From Mesorhizobium sp. LHD-90 (GTDB lineage Bacteria; Pseudomonadota; Alphaproteobacteria; Rhizobiales; Rhizobiaceae): a DNA stretch of 64,000 nt. This document shows, piece by piece, positions 37,545 through 46,587 of the stretch (position 1 is its first letter; every line of letters starts with the position of its first letter). The notes below the pieces were generated by a model that did no database searches, was not told the origin of the DNA, and worked only from the letters and a program-made list of their open reading frames with translations. Location: positions 396,943 to 460,942 of the forward strand of contig NZ_JAVFVV010000001.1 of assembly GCF_030929505.1 (NCBI RefSeq), given 5' to 3'. Position numbers and translations under genes: made by a program.

Positions 37545-39170
37545 ATGAACTCCATGAACCAGGCCGATCTTGTTCTGCACGGCGGCAAAATCTGGACCGG
37601 CTATGGAAATCCGGTCGCGGAGGCGATCGCGGTCGGGGGCAACACGGTGTTGGCCAGCGGCTCGAACACCGCCATCAAGACGCTGATCGGGCCCGGAACC
37701 AAGGTTGTCGATCTGGCCGGGCGTTTCGCGATGCCAGGTCTGAACGATGCGCATCTGCATCTGATCTCGACAGGACTGCTGCGCGGCAAGGTCGATGCGA
37801 CGCCGGATGCCGCGCCGACCCGCGGCGCGTTGATGGCCGCGTTGCAGGCGCGTGCCGCCGAAACGCCGAAAGGCGGCTGGGTAACGGCGCGCGGATTTGA
37901 CCAGACCCGTTATGCCGATGGATTGATGCCCACCGTGCAGGAACTGGATGCCGCTCTGCCGGATCATCCGGTTTCGGTCACGCGCGCCTGCGGCCACATC
38001 ACGGTTGCGAACTCGCGGGCGCTGGCGCTGGCGGGGATCCACGTCGACACGCCCGATCCGGACGGTGGTGTGATCGGGCGGGAGAACGGCCAGCTCACCG
38101 GAATGCTGGCGGAGAACGCGCAGAACCTCGTCTACGATGTCCAGCCGACACCGTCTCTTGCCGAGATCGTCGACGCCATCGAAGCGGGCGGCCAGCACCT
38201 GCTGCAGTTCGGCATCACCTCCTGCATGGATGCCGCAGTCGGCCAGATCGACGGAATGACCGAGATCGATGCTTACCGGCAGGCCGAGAAAAGCGGCCGG
38301 CTGCCGGTCCGGGTCTGGGCGACGCTACTGGGCGATCCCGGTTCGTCCATCGTTGAGCCCTGTCATGCCATGGGCCTCATCACGGGCATTGGCAGCGACA
38401 TGTTCCGCATCGGCGGCGTGAAAGTGTTCACCGACGGCTCGGCGGGTGGCCGCACGGCGTGGATGCGCCGGCCCTATGTCGGCCAACCAGACAATTTCGG
38501 TGTCCGGATGCTGCCCGATGCCCAGTTGTTCGAACTGGTCGACCGCTATACCGCGATGGGCTACACCATGGTCTGCCATGGCATCGGCGATGCCGCCATC
38601 GACCAGCTCGTGCGCGCCTATGAGCGCGTGCGCGCCGCCAACCCGGACCACGAACGCCGCCACCGGATCGAGCATTGCGGCTATGTCGACGATGCCCTCA
38701 ACCGGCGGATGCTCAAGGCGGGTATCCTGCCCGCGCCGCAGCAGGCGTTCATCTACGATTTCGGCGACGCCTATGTCTCGGTTCTGGGGCCCGAGCGCGG
38801 ACTCTCCTCCTATCCGATCGCGACCTGGGACCGTCTGGGCATGAAGCCGTCCACCGGCAGCGACTCGCCCGTCTGCTCGCCCAATCCCTTCCCGGATCTT
38901 TACGCCATGCTTACGCGCAAGACGCACAAGGGCACGGTGATGGACGCTTCCGAGATCCTTGGGCCAGAAGAGGCTTTGCGGGCCTATACCGAGCATGGAG
39001 CCTATTCCCAGGGCGCGGAACGGGTGAAGGGCAGGCTGGAGCCCGGGATGCTGGCGGATATCGCCGTGTTCTCGAGCGATCTCCTGACAGCCGAGCCCGA
39101 GAAGATCCTGCGTGAAACGCATTGCGAGATGACGATTCTGGATGGGCGCATCGTCCATGACAGAGGGTGA
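37545..39170 (+). CDS. Amidohydrolase family protein, YtcJ-like (metal-dependent)
   Basis: A 541-residue predicted metal-dependent hydrolase of the amidohydrolase-3 group. The metal motif is GLNDAHLHL (about 67-75). KVFTDGSAGGRTA, VCHGIGDAAIDQLV, HRIEHCGYVDD and GSDSPVCSPNPF follow in the expected order, and a typical C-terminal GRLEPGMLADIAVF closes the composite beta domain. It would hydrolyse an amide or N-formyl-type bond. It is the first gene of the operon that includes the Dpp-type importer. The start at 37545 is preceded by AAAAGGG; an ATG three codons later is possible. Confidence 0.85.
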   Translation: MNSMNQADLVLHGGKIWTGYGNPVAEAIAVGGNTVLASGSNTAIKTLIGPGTKVVDLAGRFAMPGLNDAHLHLISTGLLRGKVDATPDAAPTRGALMAALQARAAETPKGGWVTARGFDQTRYADGLMPTVQELDAALPDHPVSVTRACGHITVANSRALALAGIHVDTPDPDGGVIGRENGQLTGMLAENAQNLVYDVQPTPSLAEIVDAIEAGGQHLLQFGITSCMDAAVGQIDGMTEIDAYRQAEKSGRLPVRVWATLLGDPGSSIVEPCHAMGLITGIGSDMFRIGGVKVFTDGSAGGRTAWMRRPYVGQPDNFGVRMLPDAQLFELVDRYTAMGYTMVCHGIGDAAIDQLVRAYERVRAANPDHERRHRIEHCGYVDDALNRRMLKAGILPAPQQAFIYDFGDAYVSVLGPERGLSSYPIATWDRLGMKPSTGSDSPVCSPNPFPDLYAMLTRKTHKGTVMDASEILGPEEALRAYTEHGAYSQGAERVKGRLEPGMLADIAVFSSDLLTAEPEKILRETHCEMTILDGRIVHDRG

Positions 39171-39238
39171 GGCGGAACGCTCGGACGCGCCGGGTGCCGA
39201 CGGGAAATGAGCAAAAGACCCTACAGGGAGGAAATGGA

Positions 39239-40831
39239 ATGTTGACCAGACTTGGCCTTATATCAGCCCTTGCGCTTGGGACGGCGACCGCCGCGCTGGC
39301 GCAGGACGCCACTCCGAAGGATGGCGGGCGATTTGTGTTCACCGCGCCCTACGGCAACTCCATCACGTCGCTCGACATCACGGCGACGCCTCATACTCAG
39401 GACGAGATCGTCGCGAAGGCGATCAACCGCTCGCTCTACAAATGGAACCCGGAAAGCGGCAAACCCGAGCTCGATCTCGCGGAATCGGTCGAGACGACGG
39501 ACGACGGCAAGACCTATACCTACAAGCTCAGGGAAGCGACCTTCCACAACGGCGACAAGTTCGACGCCGATGACGTGATCTGGTCCTACAACCGCCTGGC
39601 CGATCCCAAGAAGGCCTTGCCGGGCGCCGAGCAGATGCTGCAGATCGCCGGCGTCGCCGAGTTCCAGGCGGGCAAGGCTGACCACATTTCGGGGCTGAAG
39701 AAGATCGACGACAGGACCATCGAGATCACCTTCATCAACCTGGCCGAACCGGGCTGGAACCTGATGTCGAACTATGCGCCGATCTATTCCAAGGACTATC
39801 CGGAAGATCAGCTCGCCTCCAAGCCGAACGGCCTCGGCCCGTTCAAGCTGGCGAACTATGTCCCGGGCTCGAAAGTCGAGCTGGTGAAGTTCGACGGCTA
39901 TTTCGAGAAGGGCAAGCCGCATCTCGACAAGCTCGACATCATGCTGATGGGCGAAGCCTCGGCCCGCGACGTCGCCTTCCGCAACGGCGAGATCGACGTC
40001 AACGTTCTCGGACCCGTTCAATATGAAGCCTATGGCCAGGATCCGGCCCTCAAGGATCACATCTCCGAGGTGGCCGAAGTCTATACCCGCAATGTCGGCT
40101 TCAACACGAAGATCGAGGCGTTCAAGGACAAGCGCGTCCGCCAGGCGATCAACTACGCGATCAACAAGGACCTGATCGTCGAGAAGCTGCTGAAGAACAA
40201 GGCCTATTCCGCGGTCTCCTGGCTGCCGGTTTCGTCGCCGGCCTTCGACAAGGATGCCAAGCCCTATGCCTATGATCCGGAAAAGGCCAAGGAGCTGCTG
40301 AAGGCGGCGGGGTTCGAGACCAGCCTGAAGTTCTCGGTCACCGCGACCCCGAACGAAAGCTGGGGCGTGCCGATCGTCGAGGCGATCATCCCGATGCTGG
40401 CCAAGGTGGGCGTCGAGGTGACGACCGACCCGGTGGAAGGCTCGGTGCTGTCGGACAAGATCCTTTCCGACAATTTCGACGCCTATATCTGGTCGAACTC
40501 GTCCGGGCCGGATCCGCTGAAATATCTGAACTGCTTCCATTCGAAGACCTCTCAGACCGCCTGCAACTACGTCAAATTCTCCAATGCCGATTTCGACAAG
40601 CTGATCGAGCAGGCGGGCAACGAAACCGATCCGGCCAAGCAGAACGATCTCCTGAGGCAGGCCAACAACCTGTTGCAGGAGGAAGCGCCGGTCTGGTTCT
40701 TCAACTACAACAAGGCGGTGATGGCCTATCAGCCGTGGGTCCATGGGCTGAAGCCGAACGCCATGGAACTGGCGATCCAGGACTACGAGGACATCTGGAT
40801 CGACGACAGCGCCCCCGCGTCGCGCAAGTAG
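39239..40831 (+). CDS. ABC transporter substrate-binding protein, family 5 (dipeptide/oligopeptide type)
   Basis: A 530-residue periplasmic binding protein with a Sec signal (MLTRLGLISALALGTATAAL, cleavage after ALA-Q near residue 21). Family 5 features are GGRFVFTAPYGNSITSLDIT, LREATFHNGDKFDADDVIWS, GLGPFKLANYVPGSKVELVK and VRQAINYAINKDLIV. It feeds the permeases and ATPases encoded just downstream. GGAGGAAA precedes the ATG by 5 bases. A 14-bp perfect hairpin after the stop may raise its expression over the channel genes. The ligand is probably a peptide or amide related to the D-peptidase genes around it. Confidence 0.9.
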   Translation: MLTRLGLISALALGTATAALAQDATPKDGGRFVFTAPYGNSITSLDITATPHTQDEIVAKAINRSLYKWNPESGKPELDLAESVETTDDGKTYTYKLREATFHNGDKFDADDVIWSYNRLADPKKALPGAEQMLQIAGVAEFQAGKADHISGLKKIDDRTIEITFINLAEPGWNLMSNYAPIYSKDYPEDQLASKPNGLGPFKLANYVPGSKVELVKFDGYFEKGKPHLDKLDIMLMGEASARDVAFRNGEIDVNVLGPVQYEAYGQDPALKDHISEVAEVYTRNVGFNTKIEAFKDKRVRQAINYAINKDLIVEKLLKNKAYSAVSWLPVSSPAFDKDAKPYAYDPEKAKELLKAAGFETSLKFSVTATPNESWGVPIVEAIIPMLAKVGVEVTTDPVEGSVLSDKILSDNFDAYIWSNSSGPDPLKYLNCFHSKTSQTACNYVKFSNADFDKLIEQAGNETDPAKQNDLLRQANNLLQEEAPVWFFNYNKAVMAYQPWVHGLKPNAMELAIQDYEDIWIDDSAPASRK

Positions 40832-40846
40832 CGGGGTAGCATGACT

Positions 40847-40881
40847 GGCGGGCGGGACCGGCAGGCACGGTCCCGCCCGCC
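40847..40881 (+). other. Intercistronic hairpin after the binding-protein gene
   Basis: Perfect 14-bp arms (40847-40860 and 40868-40881) enclose a 7-base loop. No T-run follows, so read-through is expected. The hairpin lies 15 bp after the stop and 36 bp before the permease start, the right place to protect the binding-protein mRNA. Confidence 0.7.
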
Positions 40882-40917
40882 GCATGGCGCCCGCCCAACG
40901 AGAGGCAGAACCCGCGG

Positions 40918-41853
40918 ATGTTGCGCTTCATCTTTCGCCGCACGCTGCAGATGATCCCGACCCTGCTGGCGGTCGTCCTGATCATCTTCGTGATCTTCAG
41001 CGTCGTCCCCGGCAGCTTCATATCGAGCCTGATGGCGGAGGGGCGCAACGCCACGAACGCGGATGTGATGGCGCATTTGAACGAACAGTTCGGGCTGGAC
41101 AAGCCCCTGCCGGTCCGCCTGTGGGACTATCTGTGGGGGCTGGCGCATTTCGACCTTGGAATTTCCTACCGGACCCGCGAGCCGGTGTGGAATGTGATCG
41201 AGCCGCGGCTCTGGCCGTCGATCAAGCTCGCGCTGGCAGCGATGGGTTTTGCCGGCGTGGTCGGCATTCCCCTCGGATTTCTCGCGGCGCTCAAGCCGGG
41301 CAGCGTGTTCGATACCGGCACGATGATGCTGGCGGTCTCCGGCCTGTCGGTTCCCGAGTTCTGGCTTGGCCTGCTCCTGATGTATGTGTTCGCGCTGCAG
41401 CTCGGCTTGTTGCCTAGCTTCGGCTACCAGGCCGACAGCATCCGGCACATCATCTTGCCGGCCATCGCGCTTGGCGTCTCGCCGATGGCGCTGCTGGCGC
41501 GAACCACCCGCGCCGGCGTCCTGGATGTGATGAACGCCGATTTCGTGCGTACGGCGCGCGCCAAGGGCCTGTCCGAACCGCGTCTGGTTCGCGCTCATGT
41601 CACCCGCAACGTGCTGGTGCTGATCCTGACCACGCTTGGTCTTCAGATCGGCTCGCTCATGGGGCAGGCGATCGTGATCGAGAAGCTGTTTTCCTGGCCG
41701 GGGATCGGATCGCTGCTGGTCGACAGCGTATCGGCGCGCGACATTCCCGTGGTGCAGGGCGCGGTCATCGTCATCGTGTTGTGGTTCCTTGTCATCAACA
41801 TGCTGGTTGATGTCGCCTATGCCGCGATCGACCCGCGCATCAAGGTGGCTTGA
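40918..41853 (+). CDS. dppB: Dipeptide/oligopeptide ABC transporter permease, DppB type
   Basis: A 311-residue inner-membrane permease with the DppB/OppB pattern. It opens LRFIFRRTLQMIPTLLAVVL and has six or so hydrophobic helices. The cytoplasmic EAA-like loop is RTTRAGVLDVMNADFVRTAR followed by AKGLSEPRLVRAHVTRN. It forms the channel with the DppC protein encoded three bases downstream. Annotation is firm at family level; the transported compound is not known. Confidence 0.92.
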   Translation: MLRFIFRRTLQMIPTLLAVVLIIFVIFSVVPGSFISSLMAEGRNATNADVMAHLNEQFGLDKPLPVRLWDYLWGLAHFDLGISYRTREPVWNVIEPRLWPSIKLALAAMGFAGVVGIPLGFLAALKPGSVFDTGTMMLAVSGLSVPEFWLGLLLMYVFALQLGLLPSFGYQADSIRHIILPAIALGVSPMALLARTTRAGVLDVMNADFVRTARAKGLSEPRLVRAHVTRNVLVLILTTLGLQIGSLMGQAIVIEKLFSWPGIGSLLVDSVSARDIPVVQGAVIVIVLWFLVINMLVDVAYAAIDPRIKVA

Positions 41854-41856
41854 TCC

Positions 41857-42678
41857 ATGCGGCTGCGCTTCAACTTCGTCCTCGGACTGGCGCTGGCGCT
41901 GCTCGTGGTCGTCGCGGCGATCAGTGCCGGCTGGATTGCGCCCTACGATCCGGTCATCGACGCGGACCTGATGAACTCGGAAATGCCGCCAAGCTGGGAG
42001 CATTGGCTGGGCACCGACGGACAGGGCCGCGACGTGCTTTCCCGCATCCTCTACGGCGCGCGGGTGTCGCTCACCGTCGGCCTGGTTTCACAGTTGATCA
42101 ACTCGTGCATCGGCACGGCGCTCGGCGTTTCGGCCGGCTATTTCGGCGGTTGGTGGGACGATCTCGTGAACGGGCTGACGAACGTCATGCTGGCGATCCC
42201 GTCGCTGGTTTTCGCGCTCGCCATCATGGCTGTGCTGGGGCCGGGGCTGCCAAGCCTGCTGATTGCGCTGGGCCTGACCAACTGGTCGTGGACATGCCGC
42301 ATCGCCCGCAGTTCCACCCTCTCGCTCAAGAACCAGGGTTTTGTGCAGGCCGCCAGGTCGGCCGGCTTCAGCGACACCAACATCATGCGCACGCAGATCC
42401 TGCCGAACATCCTCGGGCCGGTGCTGGTGATCGCGACGCTCGGCATCGGCGGCGCGGTGCTGGCGGAGGCGGCGCTGTCCTTCCTCGGCGTCGGCATCCG
42501 CCCGCCGCAGCCAAGCTGGGGCAACATGCTGACGGACGCGCGCGAACTGATCCGTACCGCCCCCTGGGCGTCGGTGTTCCCCGGCCTCGCGATCTTCATC
42601 ACGGTCCTCGGCTTCAATCTGCTCGGCGACGGGCTGCGCGACATGCTCGACCCCCATATGAGGACGCGGAAGGCATGA
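41857..42678 (+). CDS. dppC: Dipeptide/oligopeptide ABC transporter permease, DppC type
   Basis: A 273-residue inner-membrane permease. Typical DppC features are HWLGTDGQGRDVLSRILYGA (about 49-68), the cytoplasmic loop QAARSAGFSDTNIMRTQILP and the closing GNMLTDARELIRTAPWASVF and ITVLGFNLLGDGLRDMLDP. It pairs with DppB. Its stop overlaps the DppD start by four bases (ATGA). Confidence 0.92.
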   Translation: MRLRFNFVLGLALALLVVVAAISAGWIAPYDPVIDADLMNSEMPPSWEHWLGTDGQGRDVLSRILYGARVSLTVGLVSQLINSCIGTALGVSAGYFGGWWDDLVNGLTNVMLAIPSLVFALAIMAVLGPGLPSLLIALGLTNWSWTCRIARSSTLSLKNQGFVQAARSAGFSDTNIMRTQILPNILGPVLVIATLGIGGAVLAEAALSFLGVGIRPPQPSWGNMLTDARELIRTAPWASVFPGLAIFITVLGFNLLGDGLRDMLDPHMRTRKA

Positions 42679-43592
42679 ACGGCATCCTTCCCGATCCGGT
42701 CCTGTCGGTGCGCAACCTGCGCATCGGTGTCGGCAGGCGCAACGAAATCCTGCACGACGTGTCTTTCGACATCCTGCCCGGCGAGACCTACGGGCTTGTC
42801 GGGGAATCCGGCTCGGGAAAAAGCATCACCGGCCTGTCGGTGATGGGGCTGCTGAAGCGCCCGCTGGAAGTGATCGGCGGCTCGGTCCTGTTCAGGGGAC
42901 AGGACGTCCTCAAGCTTGGCAGCCGCGCGCGCCGCCGCCTGCGCGGCGACCGCATGGCGATGGTGTTCCAGGAGCCGATGACGGCGCTCAACCCGCTGGC
43001 GACGATCGGCCGGCAGATCGCGGAAATGTTCGTCGTTCATCGCGGCATGGGGTGGGCGGATGCCCGCAGGAAGGCCGTCGAGGCGCTGGAAAGCGTCCGT
43101 GTGCCGTCGCCAGAGGAGCGCGCCCGGTCCTATCCGCATCAACTCTCCGGAGGGATGCGCCAGCGCGTCATGATCGCGATCGCATTGGCCTGCCGTCCCG
43201 ACCTGCTGATCGCCGACGAGCCAACCACCGCGCTTGACGTGACGGTGCAGGCGGGCGTGCTTGAACTGATCGCCGAGCTTTGCAAGGCCGAGGGAACGGC
43301 CGTGCTGCTGGTCAGCCACGATCTGGGCGTGATCGCCAATATGTGCCGGCGCGTCGGGGTCATGGACCGGGGGCGGCTCGTCGAGGAACAGGACACCAGG
43401 GCCCTCTTCGCAAACCCGATGCATCCCTATACCAGGGGCCTGCTCGCGGCGCGCCCGCGCCTCGGCTCGCGAACGCTTTCCGGACGCGGCCGCCTGACCG
43501 AACTCGACCAGGTGGTGGCCAGCGAGGACCGCGCGCGCGATACGCCGACAATGACCACGCCGCGCGGCTTCCAGGCGGAGGCGACCGCGTGA
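42675..43592 (+). CDS. dppD: Dipeptide/oligopeptide ABC transporter ATPase, DppD type
   Basis: A 305-residue ATPase with Walker A GESGSGKS, Q-loop VFQEPMTALNPL, signature LSGGMRQRVMIA, Walker B LLIADEPTTALD and an H-loop in LLVSHDLGVIAN. The C-terminal oligopeptide-transporter extension (HPYTRGLLAARPRLG) is present. It starts inside the dppC stop codon and its own stop overlaps the dppF GTG, so the four channel genes are tightly coupled. Confidence 0.93.
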   Translation: MNGILPDPVLSVRNLRIGVGRRNEILHDVSFDILPGETYGLVGESGSGKSITGLSVMGLLKRPLEVIGGSVLFRGQDVLKLGSRARRRLRGDRMAMVFQEPMTALNPLATIGRQIAEMFVVHRGMGWADARRKAVEALESVRVPSPEERARSYPHQLSGGMRQRVMIAIALACRPDLLIADEPTTALDVTVQAGVLELIAELCKAEGTAVLLVSHDLGVIANMCRRVGVMDRGRLVEEQDTRALFANPMHPYTRGLLAARPRLGSRTLSGRGRLTELDQVVASEDRARDTPTMTTPRGFQAEATA

Positions 43593-44539
43593 AGCCGCCT
43601 CTGCTGGAGATCCGCGACCTCAACGTCCACTTCCCGCTGCCGCGCCGATCGCTTTTCGGGCCGAAGCGGACGCTCCGCGCCGTCCAGGGCGTGAATCTGA
43701 CCCTGAACGAGGGCGAGTGCCTGTCCATCGTCGGCGAGTCCGGCTGCGGAAAATCCACCACCGCGCTGGCCGTGATGGGCCTGCAGGAGCCGACCTCGGG
43801 AGAAATCCTGTTTCAGGGCAGACCGTTGACGGGGCCTAGCGCTCCCGCCCGGAAGGAACGTGCCCGCATCGCCCAGATGGTGTTCCAGGATCCCTACGCG
43901 TCGCTCAATCCGCGCCAGACCATCGGCCGAATGCTGTCCTCGCAGCTTGTCCTGCACGCAATCGCCAGGGGAACCGAGGCCAGTCACCGTGTCGCCGACA
44001 TGCTGACGCGTGTTGGCCTCACCCCGGACCATGCCGACCGTTACCCGCATGAATTCTCGGGCGGGCAGCGCCAGCGGATCGGGATCGCGCGGGCTCTGAT
44101 GCTCGACCCCAAGATACTGGTGCTGGACGAGCCGGTCTCGGCGCTGGACGTGTCGATCCAGGCGCAGATCATCAACCTCTTGATGGACCTGCAGGAGACG
44201 CTGGGCCTCAGCTACATCATGATCTCCCACGACCTCAGCGTGGTGGAGCATGTCAGCGACCATGTCGCGGTGATGTATTTCGGTCGCGTGGTGGAGGATG
44301 GCGACTGGCATTCGATCTTCAGCAGCCCGACGCACCCCTATACGCGCCGCCTGATCGGTTCGGTTCCCGATCCCGACGCCATCCTGACCGGCGCACGCGC
44401 CTTGCCGGACGCCGCCTCCGTTCCCGGCGCAGCGCGCTTTTCGCCCGACATTTCGCGCCGCCCGGACCCTGACGAGCAACCCGAGGCAAGCGAGCTTGTC
44501 CCGATCGGCCAAGGCCATCGCGTCCGCCTCGCGCAATAG
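43589..44539 (+). CDS. dppF: Dipeptide/oligopeptide ABC transporter ATPase, DppF type
   Basis: A 316-residue ATPase. Walker A is GESGCGKST, Q-loop VFQDPYASLNPRQTI, signature FSGGQRQRIGIARAL, Walker B ILVLDEPVSALD and the H-loop MISHDLSVVEHVSD. The C-terminal THPYTRRLIGSVPDPD is the usual DppF end. It starts with GTG overlapping the dppD stop by four bases. It forms the ATPase heterodimer with DppD. The M81 peptidase gene follows 9 bp later. Confidence 0.93.
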   Translation: MKPPLLEIRDLNVHFPLPRRSLFGPKRTLRAVQGVNLTLNEGECLSIVGESGCGKSTTALAVMGLQEPTSGEILFQGRPLTGPSAPARKERARIAQMVFQDPYASLNPRQTIGRMLSSQLVLHAIARGTEASHRVADMLTRVGLTPDHADRYPHEFSGGQRQRIGIARALMLDPKILVLDEPVSALDVSIQAQIINLLMDLQETLGLSYIMISHDLSVVEHVSDHVAVMYFGRVVEDGDWHSIFSSPTHPYTRRLIGSVPDPDAILTGARALPDAASVPGAARFSPDISRRPDPDEQPEASELVPIGQGHRVRLAQ

Positions 44540-44548
44540 AGACTTCTG

Positions 44549-46072
44549 ATGACGTTCACCGTGCTTACCTGCGAATTCATGCACGAGAGCAATACGTTCT
44601 CGCGCTACCGCACCGGCCTGCCGCAGTTCCAGGCGGATACGCTGCTCTACGGCGATGAGGCTATCCGCGCCCGGCGCAACGCCAATACCGAACTCGCCGG
44701 CTTCATGGACGTGGCGGATGTGGCGGGCTGGAACGTCGTCCACGCGATCTCGGCTCATGCCGTGCCGGGTGGGCAGGTGACGAAGGCGGCCTACGATCAT
44801 GTCGCCGGCGTCATCCTGGACGCGGCCCGTTCGAACAGGAGCCGGCTCGACGGCGTGCTTCTCGGTCTTCACGGCTCGATGGTGCCCGAGTTCTGCCAGG
44901 ACGGGGAAGGATACCTTCTCGGCCTTCTGCGGGCCGAATTGGGCGACGACATTCCCATCGCAGCGACGCTCGACCTGCATGCGATGGTGTCGCAGGACAT
45001 GGTCCGGCACGCGCAGATCCTTGTCTCCTACAAGACCTATCCGCACGTGGATATGCGCGAAACCGGCGCGCATGCCGCGCGGATCCTGGATCGTGCGATG
45101 AAGGGCGAAGTCGCGCCGCGCACCGTGAGGGCGCATGTGCCGATGCTGGACGAGGCGAATTCCGGCCGCACCGACATTCCCGAGACGCTGGCGCTCTACG
45201 ACCGCGCCCGCGAGGCCGAATCTCGGGGACTGCTCGCGGTTTCCGTCAACGCGGCGTTCACGGGGGCGGACGTGTTCTGCGTGGGTCCCACGGTGCTCGC
45301 GACCTATGACAGCCGTGATCCGGGGGCGGAAACGGCCGCCAGACAGGTGGCAGAGGAACTTGCCGGCGCGATCTGGCAGCGGCGCGCGAAGAAACGCAAT
45401 GTGTTCATCGAGATCGACGAGGCCGCCGCCGAGGCGCGTTTCTGGCGCGCGGACAAGCCGCTTGTCATCGCCGACTATGCCGACAACCCGGGCGCCGGCT
45501 CCTACGGCGATTCCACCGCGCTGCTTGAGGGCCTGCTTGCCGCGGGCGTGGATGGCGCCGTGTTCGCGCCGATGGTCGATCCCCAGGCCGCGCAGGAATT
45601 GCACCGCCACACGCAAGGCGAAACCGTGACGGTGACGATCGGCGGCAAGGGCGATCCGGCTTTCGGCGGCGGCCCGCTGACGGTGACCGGCGTGCTCCGC
45701 AGGCTCTCAGACGGCGCCTATGTCGGCGACGGACCGATTCTTGGCGGGCTCAGCCACAGTTTCGGGCCGACCGCCGTGATCGATGTCGACGGGATCGAGG
45801 TTCTGGTCGTCTCGGAGGCGCAGCAGATGATCGACCTGCAGCAGTTGCGCGCCTTCGGCATCGAGCCGACCGCGCGTCGCGTTCTGGTTCTGAAGTCGAT
45901 GCAGCATTTCCGCGCGGCCTTCGAGCCCATTGCGGGCAAGGTCGTCGTCTGCGATGCGGGCGCGCTGGCGACGCCGCGGGCCGAGCGGCGTGCCTATGTC
46001 CGCGCGCCGCGCCCGCTCTGGCCGCTCGACAAGGACTTCGAGCGTCCCGTCTCCCGTTCCGAAGCAGTCTGA
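44549..46072 (+). CDS. mlrC: M81-family metallopeptidase (microcystinase C / MlrC-like)
   Basis: A 507-residue MlrC-like protein. Family motifs are CEFMHESNTFS at the start, GVLLGLHGSMVPE (about 100-112), AATLDLHAMVSQDMV, SYKTYPHVDMRETG and DNPGAGSYGDSTALLEGLL, followed by a C-terminal domain. MlrC degrades linearised microcystin, a peptide rich in D- and unusual residues. Homologues beside Dpp importers in rhizobia are common and of unknown substrate. Here it ends the amidohydrolase-importer operon, consistent with hydrolysis of an imported D-residue-containing amide. A role on microcystin itself is not implied. Confidence 0.85.
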   Translation: MTFTVLTCEFMHESNTFSRYRTGLPQFQADTLLYGDEAIRARRNANTELAGFMDVADVAGWNVVHAISAHAVPGGQVTKAAYDHVAGVILDAARSNRSRLDGVLLGLHGSMVPEFCQDGEGYLLGLLRAELGDDIPIAATLDLHAMVSQDMVRHAQILVSYKTYPHVDMRETGAHAARILDRAMKGEVAPRTVRAHVPMLDEANSGRTDIPETLALYDRAREAESRGLLAVSVNAAFTGADVFCVGPTVLATYDSRDPGAETAARQVAEELAGAIWQRRAKKRNVFIEIDEAAAEARFWRADKPLVIADYADNPGAGSYGDSTALLEGLLAAGVDGAVFAPMVDPQAAQELHRHTQGETVTVTIGGKGDPAFGGGPLTVTGVLRRLSDGAYVGDGPILGGLSHSFGPTAVIDVDGIEVLVVSEAQQMIDLQQLRAFGIEPTARRVLVLKSMQHFRAAFEPIAGKVVVCDAGALATPRAERRAYVRAPRPLWPLDKDFERPVSRSEAV

Positions 46073-46127
46073 TCTCGTCCGGAGGAGCTTGCGGATATTC
46101 CGGGCGCATCCCTTGCGGCCGGCGCTC

Positions 46128-46361
46128 CTCTCCCCCGGGCAGGGCAATCGCATATGACGAACCGCAGGGGCTTTTGTCGCTCGTACCCCCACCCCTAACC
46201 CCTCCCCACAAGGGGGAGGGGGACCTTGCGGCCGCCATATCGAGCGAGCTCATCGACGATTGGCGCGCGGCGAAAACCTGGCCAAGTCCCCCTCCCACTT
46301 GTGGGGAGGGGTTAGGGGTGGGGGTAAACTCATATCCGATTGCCCTGCCCGTGAGGGAGAG
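46128..46361. repeat. Nested palindromic mosaic element (RIME/MITE-like)
   Basis: The inner inverted repeat has 41-bp arms (46184-46224 and 46286-46326) with one mismatch. Outer arms 46128-46157 and 46330-46361 are also inverted copies with a few differences. The interior (46225-46285) has no gene. GC-rich arms of the type CCCCTCCCCACAAGGGGGAG are typical of repeated rhizobial intergenic elements. It occupies half of the 515-bp gap 46073-46587; the rest of the gap holds nothing else I recognise. Confidence 0.75.
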
Positions 46362-46587
46362 GTGGCCCGAAGGGCCGGGGCTTCAAGGCCGAGCCGTGCG
46401 TCAAACTCCAGGATCGTTGGCAAAAAAGGGGATAGATTTCTCGGCTTTTCCGGCAGGTCAAAAATATTCCCCCATGATTCCCAGCTACTTGCCTGGTTCA
46501 GGCGAAAAAAATTCGTCCGATCTGTCCCCACCCTCCGCGACGCAGGCGACAATCCTCGCGCCGGTGTTTTAAGCAAGGAAGGCGGCG

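Noticed and set aside
44549..46072. True microcystin-degrading enzyme
   Set aside because: The mlrA, mlrB and mlrD partners are absent and MlrC-like proteins are widespread; only the family assignment is supported.
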